Positions 36,958 to 49,200 of a stretch of DNA of 64,000 bases are shown here, one piece after another. This DNA is from Ulota crispa. Taxonomy: Eukaryota; Streptophyta; Bryopsida; Orthotrichales; Orthotrichaceae. The DNA is taken from positions 248,001 through 312,000 of the forward strand of contig OY987250.1 in assembly GCA_963920765.1 (NCBI GenBank), in the 5' to 3' direction. The notes under the pieces are model-generated. The model ran no database searches. It was not told the DNA's origin and saw only the letters and a program-made list of their open reading frames with translations. A program made the translations under genes and the position numbers. How positions within the stretch are numbered: the stretch's first letter is position 1; each line of letters begins with the position of its first letter.

Positions 36958-39229
36958 GCAAAAAACATTGTTTTATTCACCAACTTTGTAGAAAATAAAC
37001 CAATTAAATTGGCTGTTTTAAGGTGTTGACGTTCCTTCATTGAAGAGAATCCTTGACTGCATGATGCCAATGTGCCTTCTCCAGTGAAATTATTGTTGAC
37101 AAGTCAATTGCAAACTACAGATTATTCTTATCCATCTTTTTTGTTCAAGACTGGCTTCTACTTTTTTATAAAAAAAAACTAGTTGAGACTATGTTGACGC
37201 AACTACTACAATATTGGCGTGATATAGTAGATATTGGTCCTTTTTGAATTAATGTACTAGAGTATGTCTAACCAACATGGATAATATTGAGCAAGCAATC
37301 TTCAGTACAAAATGAACTACCTCATGCATTTTGCAAATGTTGTACTTCATTGCTCCTCCTGTGGAGAAAACGTTCCTCTCTATTTGAACTCTTAGATTGG
37401 ATAGGGAAAATGCTTAATGGATTTCTTTAAAGCTATTAGTATTTTCTTGCAATTTGTTGTCCTTCTAATTATTCATGAATTTGGGTGCTTGTGTTTTATG
37501 TTATTTATTGAAACACGAGCAGACTTTGCAAGCTTTTTTGGATAAGGCATGCTTGAGATTGATGAAGACATTTATAGAATGCAATCTACTCATCTTTACT
37601 CATTTAGCAACAAAGTTGAACTCTTGCCAATATTGGAAATTTTCTTTATGTAGATAACATAACCTAAAGAGGAGAGGGAATATTTTGAAACCTTTTTGAT
37701 TAGATGTATGATCTTTCTCTAGAGTATTATTCAATGCATGGCTTACAAACCCAACTAGATTGAGAGGATTATTGAGCAAAGTACTCCTACTTTGGAATAA
37801 GCCAAAAAGAATTTGACAGGGCAAGCTAAAGATATAGTTATGTCTCTAATGCACAAGCAGCGCTTGGTGGTACTCTGCAAAACCTTAGTGCAAGGGCACA
37901 TAAAAGCCTTCAACTTTCTAGAATTAGCCATTGAAACTCATTACAAGTTGATTGGTAGATTTTGAGTCGTAATTTGGTTATTGATTTTTTTTAAACCGGC
38001 TTCAATCCTCTCAACAAACTAGAAATGGCTTTGCAAAACAAAGAACACTCCACTCTTTCCCACTCAATCTATGTAGCCAACAACACATACAAAATCCTCC
38101 TGCCAAAAATCTATAGCCGGTGGACACGTTGTTGCTCCTCAAACTTATTTCTTCTTTGGGTTTGACACTCTTGCACACACATACATAAACCGTAGCGCCC
38201 AAACAATATGACCACCTTCCAAACTTTGCAAGCCAATTTCTTGCCTCCAAACTCTATCTTGGATTGTTGAAGACAATGCTGCTACACACTCTAAATAATC
38301 CTAATCAAAACCAAGTCATCCAACCTCTTCAAATACACTGCAAAACCTCTTGTATTGGCCACAGTGGCACGCTAGGTTATTTAAGAGTTAATCCCTAGCA
38401 CCCAAGTTTAATTATTTAAAAATACACTAAAAAATATTTTTTTAGTGATTTGATCTTTGGTATAATTTTGTTCTATTTTTTACAAATATAACCATAATGT
38501 CTTGTACTAGACTTATGCAAGGAGTTATGATGAAATTTTCATGAGATTTGACCATACAGATTGAGAGATATGATCATTTGAAGTTTGTATAAAAAGTGTT
38601 TTGACATCTACCCAAAATTTTCAAGCCCCTTTGACCACATATAGTGAACATTGTTTGTATTATGGATAAAAGAGAGATTTGTCCAACATGACCCAAATCA
38701 TATTAAACATGTCTCCAAAAAAAAATTCAAGTTCAATGAAGACATGGAACACACCCTAAATGGCCTTGCATTGGAACCAAGTGCTTGAATATTCACACTA
38801 CATTGAGGTTTTTTGCAAACCAAATTTCTGAAGGCTAATCTTGAAATATGGTAATCCCAAAGGTGGATTGACAAGGGTTATCTATATTGATAACCCCCAA
38901 AAAACAAATAATAACAATAATAACAATAAAATATCTAATAACAATTGCATTTAAGAGGCTACTGTATTTATCAAATACACAAATGCCTTGGGCAAACACA
39001 AATAAAGGGTCTCAATATGCTCTCCATGAGTTCCCAACAAGTTCTCAAGATTGTTCCCAAAAATGTAAGTATAGTTTGTTTACAATAGAAATATAGAAAT
39101 TTTACAAAAAACAATTGGTGCTTCTTAGTAAAAATCCAGTTGAAACTAGGAAATGTTGGATTTTAGCCAATGAAGCTAAAATTTCTCACCAAACATTTGC
39201 CCCAAATCACTTTGTTCTCTTGAGGTTGT
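36958..39229. other. Intergenic DNA with a partial repeat copy
   Basis: No gene recognised. From about 38388 (TTAATCCCTAGCACCC) to about 38870 the sequence follows the interior of the element at 36052-36957, so this is a second, partial copy whose right end I cannot place before the next element starts at 39230. Confidence 0.5.
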
Positions 39230-40375
39230 TTAACCCCTAAAGGACCAATTGTCCCTTTGAGGGACAAGTCGTACTTTGGGCATGTACCTTCAGATTTTGT
39301 AGTTTATTTTATTTTTTGAAACTTCTATTGAAGGTGGGGAATTGAGAGACCTACGTGGCCACCCAAATTTTTCTTCATTCCGACATTTGGTGAAGAAGTT
39401 ATGCAACTATTTTAAAAAAAAGGTGGAGATAGGGCAGCATAGATAGGAGCTCTCCTTTGTGTTGAAGAGTTGACTAGCAAAAAGGGCAGCCTTTACGGGC
39501 ACTAGAAAAAAGCAAAATGGGCAGCAGTTTCAAGGGGGTCATGTCAAACCCTTGCCTGACATGGCATGTTAGGTCTTGCATGTGGGGTCCGGTTTCTCTT
39601 TAGCTAGCCACGTGGTAACTTGGAACAGCTATGACAAGTGGGAGTGGGGAGAGCATTGGGAGTGGCTGAGAAATAAATTAGCTCCTGAGATCACACAGCT
39701 GGGATTCTTGGGTAGTGGAAAAGAGCATGCTGGTGGGGCCACAAGCAAGGGGGTGGGAGGATGGGGGTTTGGGAGAACCCGCGCTATGGGTCTATACCAC
39801 TTGCCCCCTTCATAAATGATTTTTTTTTAATCTTTTGAGCAATTTTTAAGTTGAATCTTTGTTTTCCAAGTTGTAACAAACTAATATTTCAATGTATTTA
39901 CCGTTTTGATCAATGTAGTTTGAATTTTTAAATCCTACATAAAACTTCCAATTTTGCCTAGAGTATTTGCAATTTTCATTACCTCCTAGCATTGCAAGAT
40001 TTTTTGAAGTTTGTTATACACTTCTGATTGATCTGAAAATTCTCCTACATGTACCTAACTTGGTGTTTACATGGGAAAAATAAACCTCACTTTTTTATGG
40101 AGTATTTTTTTGATGTAAGAGCGGTCAAAGGCTTCTGAAAATTTTGGGCAGCAATGAAAAAAACCTTTTGTCTTCACTTTGCATGTGAATATCTCACTCT
40201 TCTCAATATGAAATGACCTAATTTTTTTCCCACAAGTAAATCTAGTAGTCTAGGGCAAGATCTTATGGTTGGATTTTAAAAAAAAAGAAATTTCTTACCT
40301 TTGTAAGCATTCCCGCAAAAGTGGCAGTTTTCAGTGATTTTCACAAAAAAAAGGGCTTGGTCCTTTAGGGATCAA
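39230..40375 (+). mobile_element. TTAA-flanked element, uninterrupted copy
   Basis: Starts TTAACCCCTAAAGGACCA and ends GGTCCTTTAGGGATCAA, the right TTAA being mutated to TCAA. It matches 16159-17374 along its length but lacks the MITE, thereby giving the empty insertion site GGACCAATTGTCCC. A GC-richer internal stretch (39420-39800) is absent from the other copy and may be captured or extra sequence. Confidence 0.75.
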
Positions 40376-41024
40376 CCCCTCACCGCCCAAGGGACCCAAA
40401 CCGGGTCCTTCTGAATTTAATTAAGAGCTGTGCAACATTTTTTCAAGTTTTTTTCAGTGATTCTTATTATTTTTAAATTCTTATTGAAGTCTATATTTAG
40501 CATCAAGAGTCTGATTTTGAAAACAAACTAAAGTGGTTTGTCTATTCAAGATTTTGTGCAAGGGTGTCCATTGCAAATCTTCACTTTCTAGTGTTGAAGG
40601 TTCTTGGCCATGAGCCTCAAGTACACTAGAACTTGGAGAAAAAATCACATTAAAAATTCAATTAAAAAAATTATAGGATAGATTTTGAGAAACTGTAAAT
40701 TGATTGTGGTTACGCATGTTATACTTTACATACTCGTATTTTTTTGGTACCCTCAATTTTAGGTTTGAGATGCAAAAAATGCATTGAAAGACTTCAAATC
40801 ACTTTTGCAGTTTTAACATCCTTGTGATCAAATATAATAATCTTTCAATCCATAAATGATATTGTTGTGATTTCTTTTCCTATGTGATCTATAACATGTC
40901 TACTTTGAATTTGTACGGTTGCGCTTCAAAAAAAATTGATAAGATTGATCAAAATGCTAGCCTTTTGTTCACTTTCAAGTTAATTCTGAGATACTCAAAA
41001 TCACCATGGGTGGTGAGGGGTTAA
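40372..41024 (+). mobile_element. TTAA-type element with TTAACCCCTCACC ends
   Basis: Left TCAACCCCTCACCGCCCA and right TGGGTGGTGAGGGGTTAA are inverted. The left boundary TCAA (40372-40375) is also the right boundary of the preceding element, so the two share one target tetramer. The interior is AT-rich without coding potential. Confidence 0.65.
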
Positions 41025-41267
41025 AATACCTTTATAATTCTTGATTCAAAGATGAATTTTGCTGGAATTTTAGTAGAGCTCTAGTTATTTGTGCTATTTT
41101 TATATAATATCTTTTTAGGACACTATGTTTTCAATGCATTTTTCAAATTCAAAATTTAAGAATCTTCTAATACAATTTTTCCAAGAGACATCATTGCTAA
41201 TTTAAAATGGAGTTTTGTTTTATCCTCAAAAAATTGATTCATTGATTCAAAATGTTGCAAGGACTTT

Positions 41268-41502
41268 TTAACCCTTAAAAGACCATAGGGCATAGTATAT
41301 ACGCTGCCATATAATTGGCATTTGCTACCCAAAAGAAGTTTTAATTTGGGATCTCCAATAGCTCATTAGAACAGCTTTGATCTATTTTCCAACTTCTTTG
41401 TTGATCTCAACTATAGTAAAGGTGGTGAATCTAGTTCAAATACAAGAAAAACACCTTGAATTCTACTGGTTGCACCGACACGCTATGTCCTTTAGGGGTT
41501 AA
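41268..41502 (+). mobile_element. TTAA-flanked element, same family as 634-787
   Basis: TTAA at 41268-41271 and 41499-41502. Ends TTAACCCTTAAAAGACCATA and, reversed, TTAACCCCTAAAGGACATA. The interior includes GTATATACGCTGCCATATAA, GGCATTTGCTACC and AATTTGGGATCTCCAATAG, all present in inverted, slightly shorter form at 634-787. Confidence 0.75.
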
Positions 41503-41908
41503 AGAGCTAGATTGTGTTTACTTGTTTGTAAATGAAGATCTAAAAAGGTCCCAACCTTTTACAATGTTGCCAACATAGCATTACATGCCCAACACAAAAG
41601 TGCAAAAGTTGTTCAATGGAAAGAAATTTTTACAGTCATAAATCAAATATGAAACCAAGTTTGACAAGCTTTGTTTTGTTGATTGAGATCAAATTCATTT
41701 GGAGTCATTTATACGGCCAAATGAACAAAGGCAGCAAGATATTAAAAATGAACGTCTACATGGTAGAAGCCACTTGAAACTTAGAACCCCATAAAGTTCT
41801 CAATTATTTTGAAGTTACTTGATGTATTTACCTTGTATGCGTAAGTGATTCTACATATAACAAAATAAAAATAATTAATAATCAAAAAACCTAAAAATGA
41901 TTTCCTTG

Positions 41909-43513
41909 CACTACGGGAAGACAAGGTACAAACTTACAAAAACTTTAGGACGCACTGTCCATTTTGACTAATCAAGGGAACGTAGCCAAGGATACTGTCA
42001 CAACTTTGTCAATTTCAGAAATTCATGTATTTTGAGTCGCTTCTGAATGAAACGTGGTTGCGTGGGTACTTACATTTCATGCACTTTACCTCTATTGTTG
42101 CACTGCAACGTAAAGGGAGAATTTTTTAATCTCAGTTACTAATCTTTTACCCCAGTTACCTGCCTACACTCCAATTATGTACGGAATGGAATCTTTACAA
42201 TCTGAATTTATGGACTTATAATTCTACTATTCCTGGACCTGCATGGTTTACCCTTCTCTAGAAATTTTTGCTTCAATTATGCTCAATGAGACACTTTGAG
42301 AATACATTGCAAAAATTTACAGATGCTTCCAAATAATAAAGAGATGAAATTTTTTTATTAACAAACACATGCTTACTTTATTGAAGTTCAAAAGCCTAAC
42401 ACCAAAAAACATACATAATTGCAAATGAATAGATTCCACCAGTAAAGGCCAATATTTCTTTCTTTTGTAATGAAAATTCTATAGTCCCACTTTTGACTGG
42501 AATTCTTCTTTGACATCCACACCACTTACATATATAATGACATTCACTACATGGCCCTGCACCATTATAGTTTATTTTTTTGAAATCACCAACACATTTC
42601 ACTTTGGTACACAAGAAAGCCCATCTATTCCTGCCCATACCAGAAACCAATAGCATAAGGATTTTTTATTCAAAAGAAGCTATCACATCATCCAATTTGA
42701 CAAAATTCAGAAAACTAATGTTCCTAGTCTAAATAGTGAATCCAATAAAAACTCCTTGCCTTTGTAAGCGCCATGCCGTCCTCAAGAGATTTGTTCACCT
42801 TCCCTACAAATAAAAGCAAAACAGACAATGTCATTCTAGAGGAAATTGTCATATCCCTATAAATTACTACAAATGAGCATTGTCTATTACTTTTACATTT
42901 AACTCCCTACATAGCATTGCCTTCAATACTTGCTATCAGCTGTTCCATCACAAGAAAATAGTTTCATTTTGAATTGAAAAAAAAATACAAAATACAAACT
43001 ATTGAACCGTGCAATGACAAAACAAACATAAAACAACTAAATCATTCTACTTTAAAAATCACAAAGAATGTGAAGTTCCATACTGTAAATGGAAACGACA
43101 ACCCTCTAATCACTCTTCTTCTTCAAGTATTACCTTTCAGCTGCGTCGCTTCTAGACATGCTGCTGTCACGTGAAGAACTATAATTCTCTGTACTCTCTG
43201 CATTGTTTACAGAAAAATGCTCCTCCCCGCTACTCTCTATTGTATTGGTTGAGGGGTGTATCTTTATATTTGCTTCGTGAATACCGCCCTCCTGTAGCGG
43301 CTCTGACATTGGTCCTGCTCTTGATTATCTCCGACAATGGCCCGGGTGTGGCAACTTGTGTTCGAGGTCATCTTCACCGTATTGTTCACGGTTAGACCCA
43401 GGATGGTTCCTCTGCCGTACGCATTGTTCTGCTATCCGACTTCCTTTGGCAGCCGTGGAGACAAGCACATCTCAGGGATCGTTAATTTTGACACTTGCAA
43501 TAAGAGTGCTTTG
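41909..43513. other. Left arm of the CACTA element
   Basis: No recognised domain. A minus-strand frame at 42396-42656 has a CSECHYICKWCGC cluster that could be a C-terminal zinc-binding piece of the transposase gene or chance. Plus-strand frames at 43171-43565 overlap the transposase 3' end and look like shadows. Confidence 0.4.
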
Positions 43514-44384
43514 TCAAAGAACCGTCTGCTGGATTCCCACACATGAATTGCTTCTGCAACGATGACTTGGTATAAGTGACTGCCGGATCAACACATTATG
43601 TTCCACTGAAACGGGGCGATTTTGGTCTTCCGTTAAGTTTGTGTCAAGTTGAAGCCCTAAGAACTCTTGGTCTTCACCCATGTCAAAGAATTCATTCTCA
43701 AATTCCTCTACAGTCTCTAGCAATACTTGTGTGCTCCGGACTACCTTCTTGAGGACCACTTGCCAGCCTGGAGCTTCCGGTGCTTCTGCATAGAACATTT
43801 GACGACAGTGTTTTGGGAATGCAAAGCTGTTGCTACAAACACAACTTGGGATCCTCTTGTAGTTTGCCAATGTTAATCCCCACTTATCCTTCTTCATTGT
43901 TGCATTAGCACCCATGAAATTAGCTTTTACAAAGTCACATACAAAAACCATCAGAGAATGCCAACAATAGTGCAACTCCAGTATTTCTTCTATGTGCCCG
44001 ACAAAATTGATATCAGTTGTAATTTGGTTACGGTCATTTACACTAGTACAACAAATTTGTGTGAAAGTTGCTACAAATCCGCTATCGGCAGTCTTCATTG
44101 TTGTCTCAACTGCACAAACCCAGTAGTGATTACCAAAAGCATACATTGACTTGTATGATGTTGCTACTAGAAAAGGGCCTCTTGCCATATCAACTACCTG
44201 TGATGATACTTACACATCGTTGTCAATCTGTCTTCTTACTTCTTGAAGTACCCATTCTGTAAACAAAGGAAGCAAGTGCAAGTCCATGGGATATGTGAAA
44301 CGCCTTCTACTTCTTCCCCTCCTTTGTAGCCTCCGGTAATTGTCTCTATCCACATCTTGCTGTGATACTGCTTCTTCATATCTC
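43514..44384 (-). pseudogene. CACTA transposase 3' exon with DUF4216-like domain, one in-frame stop
   Basis: C-terminal part of the TNP2-type protein. The frame runs from a TTTTAG acceptor (exon start 44384) through FTEWVLQEV, LARGP-type sequence MARGPFLVATSYKSMYAFG, then the DUF4216 pattern VGHIEEILELHYCWHSLMVFVCDFV...KDKWGLTLANYKRI. In CACTA proteins DUF4216 follows a segment ending in L-A-x-G-P, as here. A TAA codon at 44210-44212 interrupts the frame between IDNDV and the MARGP segment, while sequence on both sides stays in the same frame. The remaining tail to 43514 is acidic and variable. Confidence 0.8.
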
Positions 44385-45889
44385 CTAAAACACAAATGTC
44401 ACAGATTGACAAACACATTCATCAATACATCAACCCTTCTTATTCTTATGTAACAAAATACATGAAAACATACACTTCCTAAATGCAAGAGGTGAGGTCA
44501 AACTCCGTCACACAGGTCCACTACAACTTCTAACCACACTTGGGAGCACGGCATTCTAACTCTCATCGAGCAGTCCCATATTTAAAAAACAAAATGTGAC
44601 ATTTCATCATAATCCTTTGTCTGATAAATTACAAAGACTCTACAAAGATTTCAGAAACTGTGAAATTATAATAACATAGATACAACATCAAGCATATTCA
44701 TTTCAAATCAATCGCCTCAGTGCAATTCATTAGAAGAGAGTGGACTTCATTATTCCCTTCCTTCAAAAAGACCTCACGGACAATAAGTAACAAGCAATGA
44801 CACAAGTAACTACCAAACCGCCACTCACAGACTCATGTCTTCATTTAGGATGAAAACTTGGCGTTTTAAGTTTCTATAGTTCTCACCAAAGGTACTGCAT
44901 GACACTGTCATCTTCACTACAGGGGGGACACGGTCATTTTACTTCCCTTCAGTTACTACACACGGTTTGCAAGTGCGTTACTTCATCCTCATCACAATGC
45001 ATCCGCAACGGCCTCAAATTGCACAAGACATGACTTACATTCTTTGATATTCTTCTAGAAAACCTTTCATTCAAGGCACGGCAGGATGACAACCAACCGT
45101 GGATCCGGTCCACAAACATTAAAAACCTCTTCATAACATCAGCAAAACAACTAAAGGAAAAATTCAAAAGTAGGAATTGTATACTGGCTTTTTCTAAACA
45201 TGCTGAAGTTTGGAAGTTCAAGGTCCACCCCTCAGCTGTCTCTGTTCAATTCAAGAATAACTACCTAATGTTCACTGACAACCACATTTATATCGAGACC
45301 ATCAGTTTACCAAGGGGATCTGAGCCGGGGTCCAAGAAATTTTTGAGATGTTTTGGTAGATTTACTTAATTTCCTATATTGAACCAATTTATCCAGCAAC
45401 TCTTATGCTTATTTTTTGTATTTCATTCTATACATATTTTTTCTTAAAATTCCTGACCAGTTTTTAGCCGGAGTTTATAAATTGCAAACTGTTTTTTGTC
45501 ATTTCAGCCAACTAGCACAAAACTTGTGATTAGTTCCTCTAGGACCTTGATCTGAGAGTGGCCATAATTATCAACTCAAAGCCTGGATCCTCTCCGTGCA
45601 TAGTTGCTGTCAAAGAACCTTAATGGGTCATTGAAAGCAACCATGGCTGAATGTCACTCATCATGTGGAAAGGTAAGGCGACCTTCTTATCTAGTACACA
45701 CTTTGTGAAGTAAAGGAGATCTCACTAGAAGTTTGCGCTTTTCAGTTATTCAACATATTATCAGCTATTGCGTGATACTAGCACCATTTTTTATGTCCCC
45801 TACATGATTCAGGGGTTAATTCTAAGTCTTCACATTGTTTAACACTACGATAACGGTTGTACATCTTTCATATCAATACCAAAGTCTAC

Positions 45890-45954
<65 letters not shown>

Positions 45955-46002
45955 ACCATCATGTTCTTTGACTAACGTAGAGAAAAAGTGCAAATTTCAA
46001 GA
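44385..46002. other. Transposase intron region with (TA)n
   Basis: Between the DUF4218-like and DUF4216-like exons. A minus-strand frame at 44949-45221 is open but unrecognised and could be an extra exon. A pure (AT)n run of about 57 bases lies at 45894-45950. Confidence 0.45.
45894..45950. repeat. (AT)n microsatellite
   Basis: Uninterrupted alternating AT for about 28 units, within a presumed intron of the transposase gene just downstream of the DUF4218-like exon. Confidence 0.95.
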
Positions 46003-46560
46003 GTACCTCCTGTACTGTTCCATATGAAGTGTATTGTCGAGGACAAATGAGTGGATCATTCTTTGGAAATCATCCTCCATTGGACGCTGAAACTTTGCTT
46101 CATCTGGTTTTTCTTCATACATTGACGGCTCTTCATTTGCATCCCATGCCCTCTTTGTAGTTGGGGTATACCTTGACAAATATTCATTGATGAATCCAAT
46201 GGACTCCTCTCTCATGTACCCAAAGGCCATACTCCCCTCAGGTTTTATCTTATTCTTTACATAGTCTTTCAGTGTCTTCATGTATCGTTCGAATGGATAC
46301 ATCCACCTTCTTTGCATGGGCCCGCATATGAATAACTCCTCCACTAGATGCATCAGGAGATGCATCATGATTACAAACATAGAAGGCAGCAGCTCTTTCT
46401 TCAAGGAACAGATAGTCTCTGCAACGTCTTCCATCATCTGCTCTTTTTGATCAACACAAACATATTTTGCACACAGTTTGCGAAACAATCTTGAGATACG
46501 CATAAGAGCACCAACAACCAAAGGATCACCAAGATTTTGTAGGCATACAAGTAGTAATTG
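46003..46560 (-). pseudogene. CACTA transposase exon, DUF4218-like domain
   Basis: Encodes LLLVCLQNLGDPLVVGALMR, then LCAKYVC, ELLPSMFVIMMHLLMHLVEE, CGPMQRRWMYPFERYMKTLK, MAFGYMREESIGFINEYL. These are the hallmark blocks of DUF4218 in TNP2-type CACTA proteins (the H-L-x-x-H-L-V-E-E and W-M-Y-P-F-E-R-Y-M-K motifs). The upstream continuation of the exon lies at 49642, beyond the nested CACTA element. The likely donor is GGAG/GTACTC at about 46003. Confidence 0.88.
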
Positions 46561-46724
46561 CACTAGTAGAAAACTTTGTCCAAAACAACAGAAAATCAAC
46601 AGATTCTTGTTATTTTGGGCACTTGCACACAATAATTAACTAATTTAACATAATTCTGTAAAAAAATACTTACGTTTTGTTGATTTGGACACCATTGTCC
46701 AAATCAACAGAAATTTTAGGATCT

Positions 46725-47110
46725 TTCAAAATCTATTTTGGAATATTTGGAAATCTTTTGGGAATCTATAAGAATCTTTGAGAATATACAAGAATCTTTT
46801 CAGAATTATTGAGAATCTTTGAGAATTTATTTTGCAATCTTTGGAAATTTTTTGGGAATCTATAGGGATCTTTGAGAATCTTTGAGAATTTTAGAGAATC
46901 TTTGAAAATCTTTAAAATCATTGAGAATCTTTGAGAATCTTTTTGGAATCTTTGAGAACCTTTTCAAGTTTTGAAGAATCTTTGAGAATTTTTGAGGATT
47001 TTTAAAGAACCTTTGGGAATCTTTTAGAATTTTTTTCAAGTTTTTAAAGAATCTTTGATAATCTTTGATAATCTCTTTGAAATCTTTAATTATGAAATTT
47101 GTTAAAAGTT
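46725..47110. repeat. Degenerate GAATCTTTGA array in the nested CACTA element
   Basis: About twenty loosely spaced copies of AATCTTTGAGA or close variants (for example GAATCTTTGAGAATCTTTGA) with 10-25 base periods. Isolated copies recur on the right side near 48655-48730. Such arrays are known as subterminal repeats bound by TNPA-like proteins in CACTA elements; binding here is inference. Confidence 0.75.
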
Positions 47111-47579
47111 CAAAATCTTCATAAATATAGAATCTCTTAGACTTAATTATAGTTGTTTTAGAATCTTTTTGAAATTCATTAAGTAACTTTGCAATATTTT
47201 TTCATAAAAAGAAATTAGAATAGTTTGGGTTGTTTTTGAAATCTCTCTATAATCTTTTTGGACTACATGAAAATGTTTTGAAGTTTTAAAGAAAAAGAAG
47301 TTTTCAACAAAATTAGAATCTCTAAGAATTTTGAGTGTGGTTTTTTTCTTCATTTTTCATAATTTGGTATGATTTAACATTAATTAGTACCCTTTTAAGT
47401 CTACTAAAAACATGACCAAAACAACAAAAAATCAATAGTTTTTTGTTGATCTTGACACTTTTGGACACAACAAAACAACAGAAAATCAATAGTTTTCTAT
47501 TGATCCGGACACTTTTGGACACAACTTCATTAATTCAACCAAATTTTATATAAAAAATACAACATTTGTTGTTTTAAAT

Positions 47580-48260
47580 ACCAATTTTTTTAATGAAAAA
47601 ATATAAAAGATGCCCCTCAATTCTTTTAGAAAATCATATATGTCCCTCAAAGATCAAAAGTATCAAAAACACCCTTGGCTTTTTGCAAAAATATCAGTAG
47701 TGCCTTTAATATATTGGGAAAATATCAAAAATGCTCTTCAACTATTTTAAATTATCAAATACGTCCTTGTGTAGTTAGAAAAAAAAAACCTACCTTTGGT
47801 TTTGTGTGAAAATGCCAATTAATCTTTGTTCTTAAATTTTGAAAATACCATAAATTCCTCTAGTTTTTTGTGCCTTTTTAGTGAATTTCTATTTAAAATA
47901 TTATATTAAAAATAAAAGTTATTATGCAATTGATGCAATAGATTTTGCTATGATAAATCTATATGCAGAAATTCTACAAAGAGTTTGAACAACTTGACTA
48001 TAAGATTGAGTTTGCAATTAACATGCCCCTATTTTTAGTAATTTTCATTGTCATTGTAGTAGTTACAAAAAATTGTTATATAAAAAAGTGAATTATGGGA
48101 AATTGCAATAGCCTCAAAAATAACTAAAGGTATAGTTTAATTGACATTCTTACATAAAACCAAATGTAATTTTTTTGTTTCAAATAGCACAAGAGTACAT
48201 TTGCTGTTTCAAAATAAAAGAGCATTTTTTGTATTATCTCAAAATATTAGGAGTAAAGTT
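47580..48260. repeat. Degenerate minisatellite in the nested CACTA element
   Basis: From about 47600 to 47880 a 50-60 base phrase recurs: a run of A/T, then TATCAAAAA, then TGCCCTT or similar. Beyond about 48130 related sequence returns in inverted form (AAGAGCATTTTTTG...). This gives the element interior a diffuse foldback character. No coding signal. Confidence 0.5.
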
Positions 48261-48290
48261 GATACTCTAACAAAAAACAAGAGTATTTTT

Positions 48291-48538
48291 AACACCATAT
48301 TCATTAAATTGGGAAATATAGTACATTTTGGAACTTTTGAAGGTTTTAGATGGTCGCTTGAAAATGAGCGCTTAGAATTTTTTGGGTACATGCGCCTTCA
48401 TCTGAAAGGAGGAACTTGTGGGGGGAAAATCTTAGTAGCTCAAATTGAATCTGATACCTTTTTTGAGGTAACTTTTTGGATTTAAGGTGGAGTTCAAAAT
48501 GGTACTTCCTTCTTTCCCAATTTAATGAATATGGTATT
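48291..48538. mobile_element. AACACC-type MITE inside the nested CACTA, target duplication TTTT
   Basis: Ends AACACCATATTCATTAAATT and, reversed from the right, AATACCATATTCATTAAATT. It is flanked by TTTT on both sides. The interior shares ATCTTAGTAGCTCAAATTGAATCTGATACC with the copies at 15797 and 16180 (there ATCTCAGTGGCTCAAACTGAATC). Confidence 0.8.
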
Positions 48539-49200
48539 TTTTGATATTTTAAATCATTAAAGGGTAAATTTAATATTTTGAAATAACCAAAGAGCATTTA
48601 TAATATTTCCACTTCTTTTATTAATTAGATCAACAAAAAAATTAAAATCTTATAAAATATTTTTGGAATCTTTAAAAACGATTCAAAAATCTTCAAAATA
48701 TTATAGAATCTTTTTCAATCTTTTGGATAATTTGAAATTTTGGTTGTATGAATACAACTTTTTAATTCCATAACTATTCAAAATTTGATGTTTTTTGAAA
48801 CTAGCAAATTATGGAGGCTACTTTAACCTAATAAGAGTTTTGTTTTCAAAAAAGAAGAACTAATTTGATAAGAAATGAAGCTAAACCTCACTTGCAACAA
48901 TTATTTTGAAATTTGTTTATTTCAATCAAAATTTATAAACAAAAATCAAAGGGGTGGAAATATATATATATATATTTTAAATTTATGAACACCTTCTTTG
49001 ATTTTTGCTCATAACTTTTGATTAAAGATCTGGAATTTGAAAAAAATTGTTGGAGGTGAAAGTAGACTACATTAACCAATTTTTTGTCCTTTTGAGTTTT
49101 TTGAAATTAAATCAATTACAAGGCTGAAAAGGCCTCCAAAGTCTACTGACTTTCCTTAGTAATTAAAAGAACACGTTTAGTGTACAAATCTATTTTTTAT

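Noticed and set aside
42396..42656. Zinc-finger-like gene (CSECHYICKWCGC)
   Set aside because: Single short frame without start, splice context or recognisable domain; kept only as a remark under the CACTA left arm.
46725..47110. Regular direct repeats that could look like a CRISPR array
   Set aside because: Spacing and sequence are irregular, there are no unique spacers of constant length, and the DNA is eukaryotic; these are CACTA subterminal repeats.
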